Source: Haloarchaeobius sp. FL176 (GTDB taxonomy: Archaea; Halobacteriota; Halobacteria; Halobacteriales; Natrialbaceae). Taken from it: a DNA stretch of 64,000 nt. Below, in pieces: positions 33,540 to 42,366 of the stretch. Positions within the stretch are counted from its first letter, which is position 1, and each line of letters starts with the position of its first letter. A model generated the notes under the pieces. That model was given only the letters and a program-made list of their open reading frames with translations. It searched no databases and was not told the origin of the DNA. The DNA lies in NCBI RefSeq assembly GCF_024609245.1, contig NZ_JANJYH010000005.1:310001-374000 (forward strand). The letters are read 5' to 3'. The translations under genes were made by a program, and so were the position numbers.

Positions 33540-33986
33540 CTATACGTCCAGCGGCGACGCGTCCAGCAGTATCCGGAGCGTCTCCTCGGTTTCCAGTTCG
33601 TCGTCGAGTTCGTCGGCGTACCACGTCAGCAGCGACGTGAACACCTCGCGCACGTCGTCCGAGCGGATCTCCTCGTGTGCGACGCCGTCGTCGGTCTTCA
33701 TCGCGATGTCGACGCCGTATCGCTCGTCAGCGTTCGCCAGCGCGTCGGCGGACACGGCGGCCCCCGGTGGGCCACCGGACCCGTCGGTCGCCAGCCCGGC
33801 GCGTGCCGGGTCGACGTCCGGAAGTCGGGTCTGACCGCCGTTCGATCCCGCAGACGGACCATCGCTCGCCGAGACGACGAACCGACCGTCGCCGAGGTCC
33901 TCGCAGTGGTCCTCGCTTGGGGTCAGCTCCTCTGGCGAGAGGATGCCGTCGGCGCGTTCGTCCGTGTGTTTCGTGCGTTCGTTCAT
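33540..33986 (-). CDS. Unknown acidic protein between archaellin genes
   Basis: About 148 residues, no membrane segment. It begins MNERTKHTDERADGILSPEE and contains GDGRFVVSASD, a disordered Gly/Pro-rich middle, and a folded C-terminus (SDDVREVFTSLLTWYADELD, then ETLRILLDASPLDV). An in-frame ATG at 34028 overlaps the archaellin 1 stop codon as TGATG and would add 14 residues, so the gene is probably translated by reinitiation from the archaellin 1 mRNA. I do not know its function; location suggests a role in filament production or control. Confidence 0.78.
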   Translation of the reverse strand: MNERTKHTDERADGILSPEELTPSEDHCEDLGDGRFVVSASDGPSAGSNGGQTRLPDVDPARAGLATDGSGGPPGAAVSADALANADERYGVDIAMKTDDGVAHEEIRSDDVREVFTSLLTWYADELDDELETEETLRILLDASPLDV

Positions 33987-34027
33987 TGGTTGGTGTGTGC
34001 CCCGCGTGGGGGCACGGGTCTCTCGCA

Positions 34028-34603
34028 TCAGACGACGACGTACTGCTCGTCGGATATCGACTGCGGGACGTTGACGCCGTAGAGCGTCTTCGCGCCCGAC
34101 TGGTCGACTATCTGGAGCATCGCCTCTTCGCCCTCTGCGAGGTACGTTCCTTCGACTAGCGAATCTGTGACGTCGATGGAGACGCGGATGCGGTCGGATC
34201 GGTCGTTCAGCGTCGTGTTCGAGTCCCCGCTCATGTTGACGAGCGAGACTGCAGAGTCATCGTGCGACAGCGTGACGGCTGCCGAGTCCGAGACCCACTC
34301 GAACGACGCCTTGCTCAGGTCGATATCGCCGGCACCGGCTGCCTGCATCAAGGTGATATTTACCTTTTTGATGCCGGTGCCATTGTCGTTCACCTCGCCG
34401 GTCGCGCTGACAGCGACGATGTGATTAGAGACCTGTGACTGTGCGTCGGTACTCGTGTCCGACGCCTTCGCTTCCAGCATGCCTGCCGTGTTGATGAGCA
34501 CGCCAGCTGCGACAGCCGCGACCAGGACCATCGCGATAAAGATGATCAAGGTCCCGATGCCGACCTGCCCGCGGTCACCATCTTGTGGTTCCGTTACGTT
34601 CAT
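34028..34603 (-). CDS. Archaellin (archaellum filament subunit) 1
   Basis: A 191-residue archaellin with signal [12 protein letters not shown] and the core helix [20 protein letters not shown]. Sequons include INDGT-like NGTG, VNITL, VNMSG and LNDRS-flanking NTTL. The C-terminus is [20 protein letters not shown]. The ATG at 34603 follows the Shine-Dalgarno sequence GGTGA, here within the palindrome GGTGATTCACC. An upstream ORF extension to 34777 is basic and not archaellin-like, so it is an untranslated leader. Confidence 0.94.
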   Translation of the reverse strand: MNVTEPQDGDRGQVGIGTLIIFIAMVLVAAVAAGVLINTAGMLEAKASDTSTDAQSQVSNHIVAVSATGEVNDNGTGIKKVNITLMQAAGAGDIDLSKASFEWVSDSAAVTLSHDDSAVSLVNMSGDSNTTLNDRSDRIRVSIDVTDSLVEGTYLAEGEEAMLQIVDQSGAKTLYGVNVPQSISDEQYVVV

Positions 34604-35039
34604 CGGTGATTCACCCCGTGCGAGCAGCTCACTCGCGTCCTCGCGGACACGACCAGCTACGCGTGGCCCAGCAGGGCCAACCGGGAGTCGGCGCGACGCG
34701 ATCCAGAGAGAGGCGTCTGCTGCCGACCGCCGCCAACGTCGTTCCCCGTCGTGGGGTGAGCCGATTCCTCGCATCACAGCGTGGGGAGTTTTCCCCGTCG
34801 ATGACGACGACGGACACGACTATCAAGACCGCTATGCGCTCAACATCTGTTTCGACCGTCGACTCAGTCCTCGATACGCGGGCCGAGTCGGCGAGCGAAG
34901 GCGTCCGTACCAATATACCGACATCCGTCCTACGAAGTAGCAGTGACTGCTGGGAGTACAGCGACCGTCGGCGTGTTCGCCCCCGTAACCGGGAGCGACC
35001 GCGCCGTGCGTGTACGACTCTACATCGAGAGGGAGATAA
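34604..35039. promoter_or_regulatory. Divergent control region between archaellins and the arl operon
   Basis: These 436 bases hold a leader of roughly 180 bases for archaellin 1 (34604-34780), the shared upstream element at 34820-34878, and the arlCE promoter: AATATACC near 34912-34919 is a TATA-like site on the plus strand, giving a leader of about 95 bases, with GGGAGATAA just before the ATG at 35040. Confidence 0.55.
34820..34878 (-). promoter_or_regulatory. Archaellin upstream element, copy 2
   Basis: The partner of 33367-33425. It lies 217 bases upstream of the archaellin 1 ATG but about 43 bases upstream of the in-frame ATG at 34777, so if its spacing to the transcription start is conserved, the archaellin 1 mRNA carries a long leader. 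Confidence 0.65.
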
Positions 35040-36170
35040 ATGGGGATTCGGGACGTACTCGCTGACTTCCTCAGCTCGGAGGGACCCCAGGGAGGGGGCA
35101 CCACCGGGCCGGACACCGACGAGGGCGACGACGAGGAGATGTCGCCCGAACCGGGCTACGACGTCCCGCTCGATGACCTCGACCAGGAGGAACAGGTCGA
35201 GAACCTCGAACACCGCATCGACTCGATGCAGGAGGACATAGAGCGCAGCAACTCCCAGATCGAGTCGATACAGAGCTCCCAGGAGGAGGTGGCCGAGCGC
35301 GTCGAGGACATCAACGGGACGGTACGACAGCTGCTCGGCATCTACGACCAGCTGACCGCCAGCGCGAACCCGTTCGTCGAGGGCGGAAGCCAGACCCAGA
35401 TGAACGACGACGTGGACGGGTTCGGCCTCGGCGGCGAGCCCGACCACGACGGCGCGACTGGCGAGATGCCGCCGGCCGACGCGGTCGAGAACGAGGCCGA
35501 GGCGGCAGAGCCGGAGCCCGAACCGGAAGACGAGGAGCCCGCGGACGAGCCGGACGAGGACCTCGCGGACAACGAGGTCGTCGTCGAAGCGACCGAACCG
35601 GGCGACGAGAACGCCGTCTCCTTCGACGACCTGAAGTCGGAAACCGAAGCGGACGAGGGCGACGCGGAGACGGTCGAGACCGGCGACGGCGGCCAGCAGG
35701 CGGTACAAGAACAGGAGGAAAACGATGCAGATGACACCCAACTGGAGGTCGAACCACTCTCCGACGAGGCAGCACAGATGAGCGAAGCAGCCGAGGAGTC
35801 GCGCTCGCACGAGCGGGGGTCGAAGGGCTCCCGGACCGGGGCAGTCGAGTCACGGTCGGACGCCACCCTCTCGGCCCTCGCGGACACGTACGCGACCGAC
35901 ATTCTCGTGTTCGAGTGGCTGACCGACCTCGTGGCGAGTGCGGGCCCGGCGGCGACGTTGCGGGCCATCGCGTACTACGAGGAGATCGGGTGGATCTCGC
36001 CCGAGGTGAAGGCGTACCTCGAAGACGCCCTCTCCGGACCGGACCTCGACATGGCCGTCGACCCGAGCCGCGACCCGAACGAACTGAACGCGGAGGACCA
36101 CGCAGAGAGCTACGAGTACATCATGAAACTCGAAGCCATCCAGGAGACGATGGACGAGACCGGACTGTAA
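35040..36170 (+). CDS. arlCE: Archaellum cytoplasmic-ring protein ArlCE (FlaCE fusion)
   Basis: A 376-residue euryarchaeal archaellum accessory protein. Residues about 45-105 form a coiled coil (EQVENLEHRIDSMQEDIERS onward) of the ArlC type; residues 110-275 are a highly acidic low-complexity linker; the C-terminal 100 residues are the ArlD/E domain (ILVFEWLTDLVASAGPAATL, YYEEIGWISPEVKAYLEDAL). ArlC/D/E proteins form the ring that couples the motor to the chemotaxis adaptor CheF. First gene of the arlCE-F-G-H-I-J operon. Confidence 0.93.
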   Translation: MGIRDVLADFLSSEGPQGGGTTGPDTDEGDDEEMSPEPGYDVPLDDLDQEEQVENLEHRIDSMQEDIERSNSQIESIQSSQEEVAERVEDINGTVRQLLGIYDQLTASANPFVEGGSQTQMNDDVDGFGLGGEPDHDGATGEMPPADAVENEAEAAEPEPEPEDEEPADEPDEDLADNEVVVEATEPGDENAVSFDDLKSETEADEGDAETVETGDGGQQAVQEQEENDADDTQLEVEPLSDEAAQMSEAAEESRSHERGSKGSRTGAVESRSDATLSALADTYATDILVFEWLTDLVASAGPAATLRAIAYYEEIGWISPEVKAYLEDALSGPDLDMAVDPSRDPNELNAEDHAESYEYIMKLEAIQETMDETGL

Positions 36171-36172
36171 CG

Positions 36173-36604
36173 ATGGGATTCAGCACGAGTGGCTCGGCCG
36201 CGATCCTGTTCGTCGGCGCGCTCGTCTGCCTGAGCACCGTCTACCCCGTGATGGAGACCGCGAACGAACGGGTGACGGAGGCGGGCGAGGCACGCGACGA
36301 CCGCGCGCTCGCACAGGCGAACACCGCGATGAACCTGACGGACGTCAGCTACAACGCCTCGACCGGCACGCTCGTCGTGAACGTCACCAACACGGGGTCG
36401 ACGACGCTGTCTGTCGCCGGCACCGACCTGCTGGTGGACGGGAGCTACGCGAGCGGTGCGACGACCCGCGTCGGGGGCGACCCCGGGAGAACGATCTGGG
36501 TCCCGGGTGAACAGCTCCAGTTCGAGCTGACCGGGGTCACCGCCGAGCCCGGGCGGGTCAAGCTCGTGACCGAGAACGGCATCGCCGAGACGGAGGTGCT
36601 CTGA
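36173..36604 (+). CDS. arlF: Archaellum stator-associated protein ArlF
   Basis: A 143-residue protein with an N-terminal helix like a type IV pilin (SGSAAILFVGALVCLSTVYP) and an extracytoplasmic beta-sandwich domain (GTLVVNVTNTGSTTLSVAGT). ArlF with ArlG ties the motor to the S-layer so that torque can be delivered. Two bases separate it from arlCE and one from arlG. Confidence 0.92.
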   Translation: MGFSTSGSAAILFVGALVCLSTVYPVMETANERVTEAGEARDDRALAQANTAMNLTDVSYNASTGTLVVNVTNTGSTTLSVAGTDLLVDGSYASGATTRVGGDPGRTIWVPGEQLQFELTGVTAEPGRVKLVTENGIAETEVL

Positions 36605-36605
36605 G

Positions 36606-37058
36606 ATGGCGAGCAGTTCCGTGTCGAGCATGATCCTGTTCATCGCCGCGATGCTCGTCGCCGCGAGCGTCGCGGGCACGCTCGTCACGAGCGTGGGCGA
36701 CGTGAGCGGCTCCATCGACGCCCGGAGCGCGGACGCCGCCCAGACGATCGACACCGAGATAGACGTCATCTCGGACCCCGGAAGCGACGCGGTGTACGCC
36801 GACAGCGGCAGCACGGTGACGCTGCTCGTCAAGAACACCGGGAACGGCCGCCTCTCGACGGACGCGTCCACGCCCGACGTACTGCTGGACGGTCAGTACG
36901 TCTCGGGGAGCGACCGGTCGCTGACGGTCCTCGGCGGCTCCGACTGGCGGTCCGGCGACGTCGTCCGGTTCGAGCTGACCGCCAGCCTCGACCCCGGCGA
37001 ACATCGGGTCGTCATCATCATCAACGGCGACAGGGAGGTGTTCGAGTTCTACGTATGA
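36606..37058 (+). CDS. arlG: Archaellum stator-associated protein ArlG
   Basis: A 150-residue partner of ArlF: N-terminal helix SSMILFIAAMLVAASVAGTL and a beta-rich outer domain (TVTLLVKNTGNGRLS, VRFELTASLDPGEHRV). It forms filaments capped by ArlF that reach the S-layer. The stop overlaps the arlH start by four bases (ATGA), which points to coupled translation. Confidence 0.92.
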   Translation: MASSSVSSMILFIAAMLVAASVAGTLVTSVGDVSGSIDARSADAAQTIDTEIDVISDPGSDAVYADSGSTVTLLVKNTGNGRLSTDASTPDVLLDGQYVSGSDRSLTVLGGSDWRSGDVVRFELTASLDPGEHRVVIIINGDREVFEFYV

Positions 37059-37783
37059 ACGACTACTACTCGCTCGGCCTGACCGACTCGGACCGCGTCA
37101 ATCACGCCTTCGGCGGCGGCATCCCCGAAGGGAGCGTCGTCCTCATCGAGGGCGTCGACGGCGCGGGCAAGTCGGTCATGAGCCAGCGTATGGCCTACGG
37201 TATCGCAAGCGAGGACGCCTACGTCTCGTACATCTCGTCGGAGCTGAACGCCGGCGAGTTCATCACCCAGATGCACTCGCTGTCGTACGACGTGGTCGAG
37301 CACCTGCTCGGCGGCCAGCTGCTGTTTCTCAGCGCGGACGTCGACACGCACCGGAACGGCTCCCAGCGCGAACTGCTCGCGCGGCTCACCGAGCCGAGCC
37401 TGCTCTGGCAGGGCGACGTCGTCGTCGTCGACGCGTTCAGCGCGTTCCTCCGGAACGACCCGCGGTACGACGCCATCACCGGCGTCGGCGACGAGGACCA
37501 CGCCATGGAGTCCGTGCTGACGTTCTTCGAGAGCATGACCCGCAAGGGGAAGACGGTCATCCTGACCGCGGACCCCGACGCGGTCACGGAGCGCGGGCTG
37601 ATGCCCATCCGGAGCGTCGCGGACGTGTTCCTCCAGATCGAGACCGAGACGGTCGGGCAGGACATCCGGCGGACGGCTCGTGTGCGGCGGTTCACCAACA
37701 TGAAACAGCCCGTCGACGACGGTATCGGCTTCAACGTCCAGCAGGGGCGTGGCATCACCATCGTGAACCGGACGGTGGCCTGA
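37055..37783 (+). CDS. arlH: Archaellum motor ATPase-like protein ArlH
   Basis: A 242-residue RecA/KaiC-like protein. Walker A is GVDGAGKS (residues 33-40) and Walker B is in GDVVVVDAFSAFL. ArlH binds ATP and the ArlI hexamer and sits inside the ArlCDE ring; it is thought to regulate assembly or switching. One base separates it from arlI. Confidence 0.94.
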   Translation: MNDYYSLGLTDSDRVNHAFGGGIPEGSVVLIEGVDGAGKSVMSQRMAYGIASEDAYVSYISSELNAGEFITQMHSLSYDVVEHLLGGQLLFLSADVDTHRNGSQRELLARLTEPSLLWQGDVVVVDAFSAFLRNDPRYDAITGVGDEDHAMESVLTFFESMTRKGKTVILTADPDAVTERGLMPIRSVADVFLQIETETVGQDIRRTARVRRFTNMKQPVDDGIGFNVQQGRGITIVNRTVA

Positions 37784-37784
37784 G

Positions 37785-39449
37785 ATGGCGGAGTACGGCA
37801 CCACCCGGATGACGACGGAGCTCCGGGAGGCGAGCGAGGAGCACTCGCACCTGGCGGACCACCTCGCGGAGTTCAACGCGGAGTTCGGCGAGTACCCGAC
37901 GCTCGTGCCGGACCCGGGCGACTACGAGACCGACCGGCCGAACGTCTGCTACCAGGTGACCGACGAGGTGTTCGTCCACGTCTACGGCGACATGGGCATC
38001 GACACGACGTACTACTGCATCGAACCACAGCTCGACGAGGAGCAACGCGAGGTGTACGCACAGGTCCGCCAGCGCATCCTCGACCGCTCGGTCACGCGAC
38101 CCGCGCCCTCGGACGACGACGAGTTCGAGGAGCACCTCGACACGCTGCTGAGCGAGGTCGTCAGCGTCGGCGGGGCCATCAGCTCCTCTATCGGCGGCCT
38201 GTTCGGCGGCTCCATCACGGTCGACCAGAGCACCTACGAGTCACTGCGCTACCACCTGCAACGCGACATCGTCGGCCTCGGCCCGCTCGACCCGGTGATG
38301 CAGGACCCGGAGAACGAGGACATCCACGTCATCGGCCCGCACCAGTGCTACAGCGACCACGGCACGTACGGGATGGTCGGGACGAACGTCGACTTCGGCG
38401 GCCTCGAATCGTTCCAGAACTGGATCCGCAACATGGGCGAGCGGATGGACACGCCCGTCAGTGACTCCCACCCCATCATCGACTCGACGCTGCCCGACGG
38501 CTCGCGTATCAACATCATCTACTCCGACGACGTCTCGGTCCAGGGGCCGTCGCTCACCATCCGGCAGGGCGAGGATATCCCGCTCTCCATCTTCCAGATC
38601 ACGAAGTGGGGCACGCTCAGCCCCGAGCTGGGCGCGTACCTCTGGCTCTGCCTGGAGAACGAGCAGACGGTGTTCGTCGTCGGCGAGACGGCGTCCGGCA
38701 AGACGACGACGCTCAACGCCTCGCTCTCGTTTATCCCGAACGACTCGAAGATATACACCGCCGAGGACACCGCGGAGGTCAAGCCGCCACAGGAGACGTG
38801 GCAGCAGCTCCTCACGCGTGAGGGCTCGGGCGACGGCGACTCGGACGTGGACATGTTCGACCTGGTCGCGGCCGCGTTGCGGTCGCGCCCCGACTACATC
38901 ATCGTCGGTGAGGTCCGTGGGGCGGAGGGCCAGATGGCGTTCCAGGCCGCCCAGACCGGCCACCCGGTGATGCTCACTTTCCACGCGAGCGACATCGTCT
39001 CGATGATCCAGCGGTTCACCGGCGCCCCCATCAACGTCCCCGAGACGTTCATGGACAACTGCGACGTGGCGCTGTTCCAGAACCGTGTCAAGCAGGGCGA
39101 CGACGTACTCCGTCGGGTCACCTCGGTCCAGGAGATCGAGGGCTACTCCGACTACGAGGACGGCGTCATCACGCGGCAGGCGTTCAACTGGGACCCCCGC
39201 GAGGACGAGGTCGAGTTCACCGGCCGGAACAACTCGTACGTGCTCGAGGAGCAGATCGCGACGCTGCTCGGCTACACGGACACCCGGCTCATCTACGACG
39301 AGCTGGACAAGCGCGCCGAGCTCATCCGGCGGGCCATCGACGCCGACGTCCTCGGCTACCACGAGGTCAACGACTTCATCGCCGACTACCAGCGCGACGG
39401 CATGGAGGGCATCTCCATCGACACCGGAGGCCTCGGCCAGACCATCTGA
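37785..39449 (+). CDS. arlI: Archaellum motor ATPase ArlI
   Basis: A 554-residue type II/IV secretion ATPase. Walker A is VGETASGKTTTLN near residue 300, the Asp box is FIPNDSKIYTAEDTAEV, the Walker B region is RPDYIIVGEVRGAE, and the His box is GHPVMLTFHASD. ArlI drives both filament assembly and rotation. The N-terminal 100 residues are the regulatory part, acidic here. One base before arlJ. Confidence 0.96.
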   Translation: MAEYGTTRMTTELREASEEHSHLADHLAEFNAEFGEYPTLVPDPGDYETDRPNVCYQVTDEVFVHVYGDMGIDTTYYCIEPQLDEEQREVYAQVRQRILDRSVTRPAPSDDDEFEEHLDTLLSEVVSVGGAISSSIGGLFGGSITVDQSTYESLRYHLQRDIVGLGPLDPVMQDPENEDIHVIGPHQCYSDHGTYGMVGTNVDFGGLESFQNWIRNMGERMDTPVSDSHPIIDSTLPDGSRINIIYSDDVSVQGPSLTIRQGEDIPLSIFQITKWGTLSPELGAYLWLCLENEQTVFVVGETASGKTTTLNASLSFIPNDSKIYTAEDTAEVKPPQETWQQLLTREGSGDGDSDVDMFDLVAAALRSRPDYIIVGEVRGAEGQMAFQAAQTGHPVMLTFHASDIVSMIQRFTGAPINVPETFMDNCDVALFQNRVKQGDDVLRRVTSVQEIEGYSDYEDGVITRQAFNWDPREDEVEFTGRNNSYVLEEQIATLLGYTDTRLIYDELDKRAELIRRAIDADVLGYHEVNDFIADYQRDGMEGISIDTGGLGQTI

Positions 39450-39450
39450 G

Positions 39451-41169
39451 ATGTCCACCGCGAACCCCTCGGGCGATATCAACGCTCGCACGCTGCTCTC
39501 CTCGGTCCGCGAGGCGTACCGCCGCATGGAGATGTCCGCGCGGCGGTACGTCCTGCTCATCGTGCTCCCGTCCGTGCTGTTCATGGTCGGCAGCGCCGTC
39601 GCCGTCGTCGTGGTCGGCCTCCCGCTGGTCATCGGCGGCCCGGTCGTGCTGCTCGGGGTGTTCGCGGTGTTCGCCGCGCTAGTCTACCCGAAGGCGGTGC
39701 AGGACAGACAGCGCAAGCAGATCCGCCAGCGCTTCCACCTCTTCCTGACCCACATCACGGTGCTCTCGATGACGAACATCAACCGCATCGAGATCTTCCG
39801 CACCCTCGCCGAGGAGGAGGAGTACCAGGCGCTCGCCGAGGAGATGGGCTTCCTGGTCGCGCTCGTGGACACGTGGAACCAGAGCCTCGACGACTCCGCT
39901 CGGATGCGGGCGCGACAGGTGAACTCGCCGCTCCTGTCGGACTTCCTGGAGCGCCTCGCCTACACCGTCGGTGGCGGCCAGCAGATCAGCGAGTTCCTCA
40001 TGGACGAGCAGGACTCCATCATCCAGCAGTACGTCATCCGCTACGAGGCGGACCTGAACAAGCTCGACGTGATGAAGGAGCTCTACCTGTCGATGATGCT
40101 CTCGACGGCGTTCGTGCTGGTGTTCGCCATCGTCCTCCCCGTGCTCGTCGGCATCAACCCGACGGTCGCCGTCGGGGGCGTCATCTTCATGTTCGTCGTC
40201 GTGCAGGCGGGCTTCGTCTACGCTATCCACGCCGTCTCGCCGTACGACCCGGTCTGGTACATCCAGGAGACCGCCGGCGACTACCCGCTCAAACGTGCCC
40301 GGCCGGCGCTCGTCGCGGGCGGCGTGCTCTCGCTCGTCGCCCTCGTCGTCGTCGGTGGCATCCTGCTCGGCTACCTCCCCGTGAAGAGCGACGTGCTGCC
40401 GCTGCCGGTGATGGCGGCCATCCCGGTGACCCCCCTGCTCATCCCGGGCTGGCTGGTGCGCCGCGAGGAGAAGAAGGTCAAAGAACGCGACAGCGAGTTC
40501 CCGAGCTTCATCCGCGCGCTCGGCGCTGTCGAGTCGGTCAAGCAGACCTCGACGGGGAACGTGCTGGAGTCGCTGCGGCGCAAGGACTTCGGCGCGCTCA
40601 CGCACAACATCGACAACCTGTACAAGCGCCTGGCGATGCGGGTCGACTCCTCGCGCTCGTGGTCGCTCTTCGCGGCCGAGGCCGGCTCCTACCTCATCCA
40701 GAAGTTCGGCGACATGTACGTCGAGGGCCGCCGGATGGGTGGCGACCCGAAGATGCTGGGCCAGGTCATCTCGCGCAACCAGAGCGAGGTCCTCAAGCTG
40801 CGCGAGCAGCGCCAGCAGGCGACGACGACGCTCATCGGCGTGCTGTACGGGCTGACCGCCGCGTCGGTGTTCTCCTTCTTCGTCGGGCTGGAGGTCGTCG
40901 AGATGCTGATGACCATCGTCAGCGACATGGACCTGCAGGCGAGCCAGATGAGCTTCCTGCTGTCGACGGAGCAGTACGACGTGGCGGTGATCGAGTACCT
41001 GCTCATCCTCACTATCGTCCTCAACGCGCTGCTGTCATCGATCATGGTCCGGGTCGCCGACCGGGGACACATCCTCTCGGGGTACGTTCATTTCGTCGCG
41101 CTGACGTGGACGGGCGCGCTGACCGCCGTCATCACGAAGATCGCCGTCGACGCGCTCATCACGGTGTGA
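39451..41169 (+). CDS. arlJ: Archaellum platform membrane protein ArlJ
   Basis: A 572-residue polytopic membrane protein (about 9 helices) of the GspF/TadC family and the only integral component of the motor. Two cytoplasmic, charged loops (around residues 80-200 and 330-470) contact ArlI; the second contains a conserved SFIRALGAVESVKQTSTGN stretch. The start at 39451 follows the arlI stop by one base. It ends the arl operon. Confidence 0.95.
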   Translation: MSTANPSGDINARTLLSSVREAYRRMEMSARRYVLLIVLPSVLFMVGSAVAVVVVGLPLVIGGPVVLLGVFAVFAALVYPKAVQDRQRKQIRQRFHLFLTHITVLSMTNINRIEIFRTLAEEEEYQALAEEMGFLVALVDTWNQSLDDSARMRARQVNSPLLSDFLERLAYTVGGGQQISEFLMDEQDSIIQQYVIRYEADLNKLDVMKELYLSMMLSTAFVLVFAIVLPVLVGINPTVAVGGVIFMFVVVQAGFVYAIHAVSPYDPVWYIQETAGDYPLKRARPALVAGGVLSLVALVVVGGILLGYLPVKSDVLPLPVMAAIPVTPLLIPGWLVRREEKKVKERDSEFPSFIRALGAVESVKQTSTGNVLESLRRKDFGALTHNIDNLYKRLAMRVDSSRSWSLFAAEAGSYLIQKFGDMYVEGRRMGGDPKMLGQVISRNQSEVLKLREQRQQATTTLIGVLYGLTAASVFSFFVGLEVVEMLMTIVSDMDLQASQMSFLLSTEQYDVAVIEYLLILTIVLNALLSSIMVRVADRGHILSGYVHFVALTWTGALTAVITKIAVDALITV

Positions 41170-41238
41170 GACGGCCGGTGACCGCCGGCGACCCGACGAC
41201 TGACCGGCCACGACTTCCGACTGTGAAACTCGCCGGTG

Positions 41239-41247
41239 TTTTATACG
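41239..41247 (+). promoter_or_regulatory. TATA box, first DUF5518 gene
   Basis: TTTTATACG lies about 27 bases upstream of the ATG at 41272, fitting a leaderless transcript. Closely similar boxes precede the next two genes. Confidence 0.65.
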
Positions 41248-41271
41248 GGGTTCCGACACGTCGGTCCGTGT

Positions 41272-41703
41272 ATGAGCTCCGCGCTCCGCCGCCAGCAGGA
41301 CGCCTGGACGTACGCCATCATCGGCGGCCTCGTCGCCGCACCGCTCGTCGTCGCACACAATCTCTACACCGGACTGGGGAGCGAGTTGTCGCTGAACGGT
41401 GTGTTCGTCGGCGGTCTCGTCGCCGGCTTCCTCGCCGCCCGCGGGTCGGGCGATGCGGACCGCGCTGCCGCCGGAGCCGGCGTCCTCGGTGGCGTCCCGG
41501 CGCTCGCCTGGATGCTCCCCGACCTGTTCGTGGTCGCCCTCGACGGCGACGGGACGTGGTGGTTCACCGTCGCCGAGGCGGTCATCGCGGTCGTGTTCGT
41601 CGGTCTCGCCCTCACCATCGCCGTGGTTGCCGGCGTGCTCGGCGGCGTGGTCGGCAAGTGGTTCGCGTCGGTCGTCCGTCGCCGGACTGCTACTCACGGC
41701 TGA
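41272..41703 (+). CDS. DUF5518-like membrane protein 1
   Basis: A 143-residue protein with four hydrophobic helices: YAIIGGLVAAPLVVAHNLYT, LNGVFVGGLVAGFLAAR, AAAGAGVLGGVPALAWML and VAEAVIAVVFVGLALTIAVV. The GVFVGGLVAGFLA core is what I recall for haloarchaeal DUF5518 proteins, thought to be small membrane proteins of unknown role. It is a tandem paralogue of the next gene and sits between arlJ and the arlD-like gene with its own promoter. Confidence 0.8.
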   Translation: MSSALRRQQDAWTYAIIGGLVAAPLVVAHNLYTGLGSELSLNGVFVGGLVAGFLAARGSGDADRAAAGAGVLGGVPALAWMLPDLFVVALDGDGTWWFTVAEAVIAVVFVGLALTIAVVAGVLGGVVGKWFASVVRRRTATHG

Positions 41704-41762
41704 CCGTCGCGGTCCGAGATGACGCACCGGGTACGGTTTCCGAGCCCGAATCCACCCGAATC

Positions 41763-41769
41763 TTATACG
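41763..41769 (+). promoter_or_regulatory. TATA box, second DUF5518 gene
   Basis: TTATACG, centred about 27 bases upstream of the GTG at 41794. Confidence 0.6.
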
Positions 41770-41793
41770 TCGACGGGGGTCCTCATTCCGTCC

Positions 41794-42234
41794 GTGACAC
41801 CGGCCCTCCACCACCGACGGGCTGCCTGGACGTACGCGCTCGTCGGCGGCCTCGTCGCCGCACCGCTCGTCGTCGTTCACAACCGCTCCACCGGACTCGG
41901 GGGCGAACTCTCGCTGCTCCCCGGTCTCGGGACCGGACTCCCGTTGACCGCGGTGTTCGTCGGTGGCCTCGTCGCCGGCTTCCTCGCGGGACGTGCGTCA
42001 GCCGACGTCGACACTGCCGCGGCCGGAGCCGGCGTGCTCGGCAGCGTCCCGGCGCTCGGCTGGGCACTCGCGTATCCAACCGAGATCGCGCTCGAAACCG
42101 GCGGCGCATGGTGGTTCGGCCTCGTCGAGGGCGTCATGCTGTTCGTGTTCGCGGGGGTCGTCCTCACCCTGGGGGCCGTCGGGAGCCTGGCCGGTGGGTT
42201 CGTCGGCAGGTGGCTCGCCTCGCTTGTCGGCTGA
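41794..42234 (+). CDS. DUF5518-like membrane protein 2
   Basis: A 146-residue paralogue of the preceding protein, with matching helices: WTYALVGGLVAAPLVVVHN, LTAVFVGGLVAGFLAGR, AAAGAGVLGSVPALGWAL and GVMLFVFAGVVLTLGAVG. The start is taken as the GTG at 41794 because the TATA box lies at leaderless distance and the protein then aligns with its twin; an ATG at 41719 would place the promoter inside the gene. Probably arose by tandem duplication. Confidence 0.78.
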   Translation: MTPALHHRRAAWTYALVGGLVAAPLVVVHNRSTGLGGELSLLPGLGTGLPLTAVFVGGLVAGFLAGRASADVDTAAAGAGVLGSVPALGWALAYPTEIALETGGAWWFGLVEGVMLFVFAGVVLTLGAVGSLAGGFVGRWLASLVG

Positions 42235-42330
42235 GGGGTGGTCGCTCGGCGGCGGTCATCGGGGGACGAGCGTGGCCCACCGCCAGAACCGACCTCGGGC
42301 GTCGACTCACGGCTCGAAACGGCGAGCACC

Positions 42331-42337
42331 TTTATAC
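42331..42337 (+). promoter_or_regulatory. TATA box of the arlD-like gene
   Basis: TTTATACGGATACC is at 42331; the core lies about 33 bases before the ATG at 42367, so any leader is only a few bases. Confidence 0.6.
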
Positions 42338-42366
42338 GGATACCGTCCTTCGATACGGACAAGCGG

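Noticed and set aside
34604-34777. N-terminal extension of archaellin 1 to an ATG at 34777
   Set aside because: The extension is Arg-rich and would bury the class III signal peptide 58 residues inside the protein; a Shine-Dalgarno site precedes the ATG at 34603.
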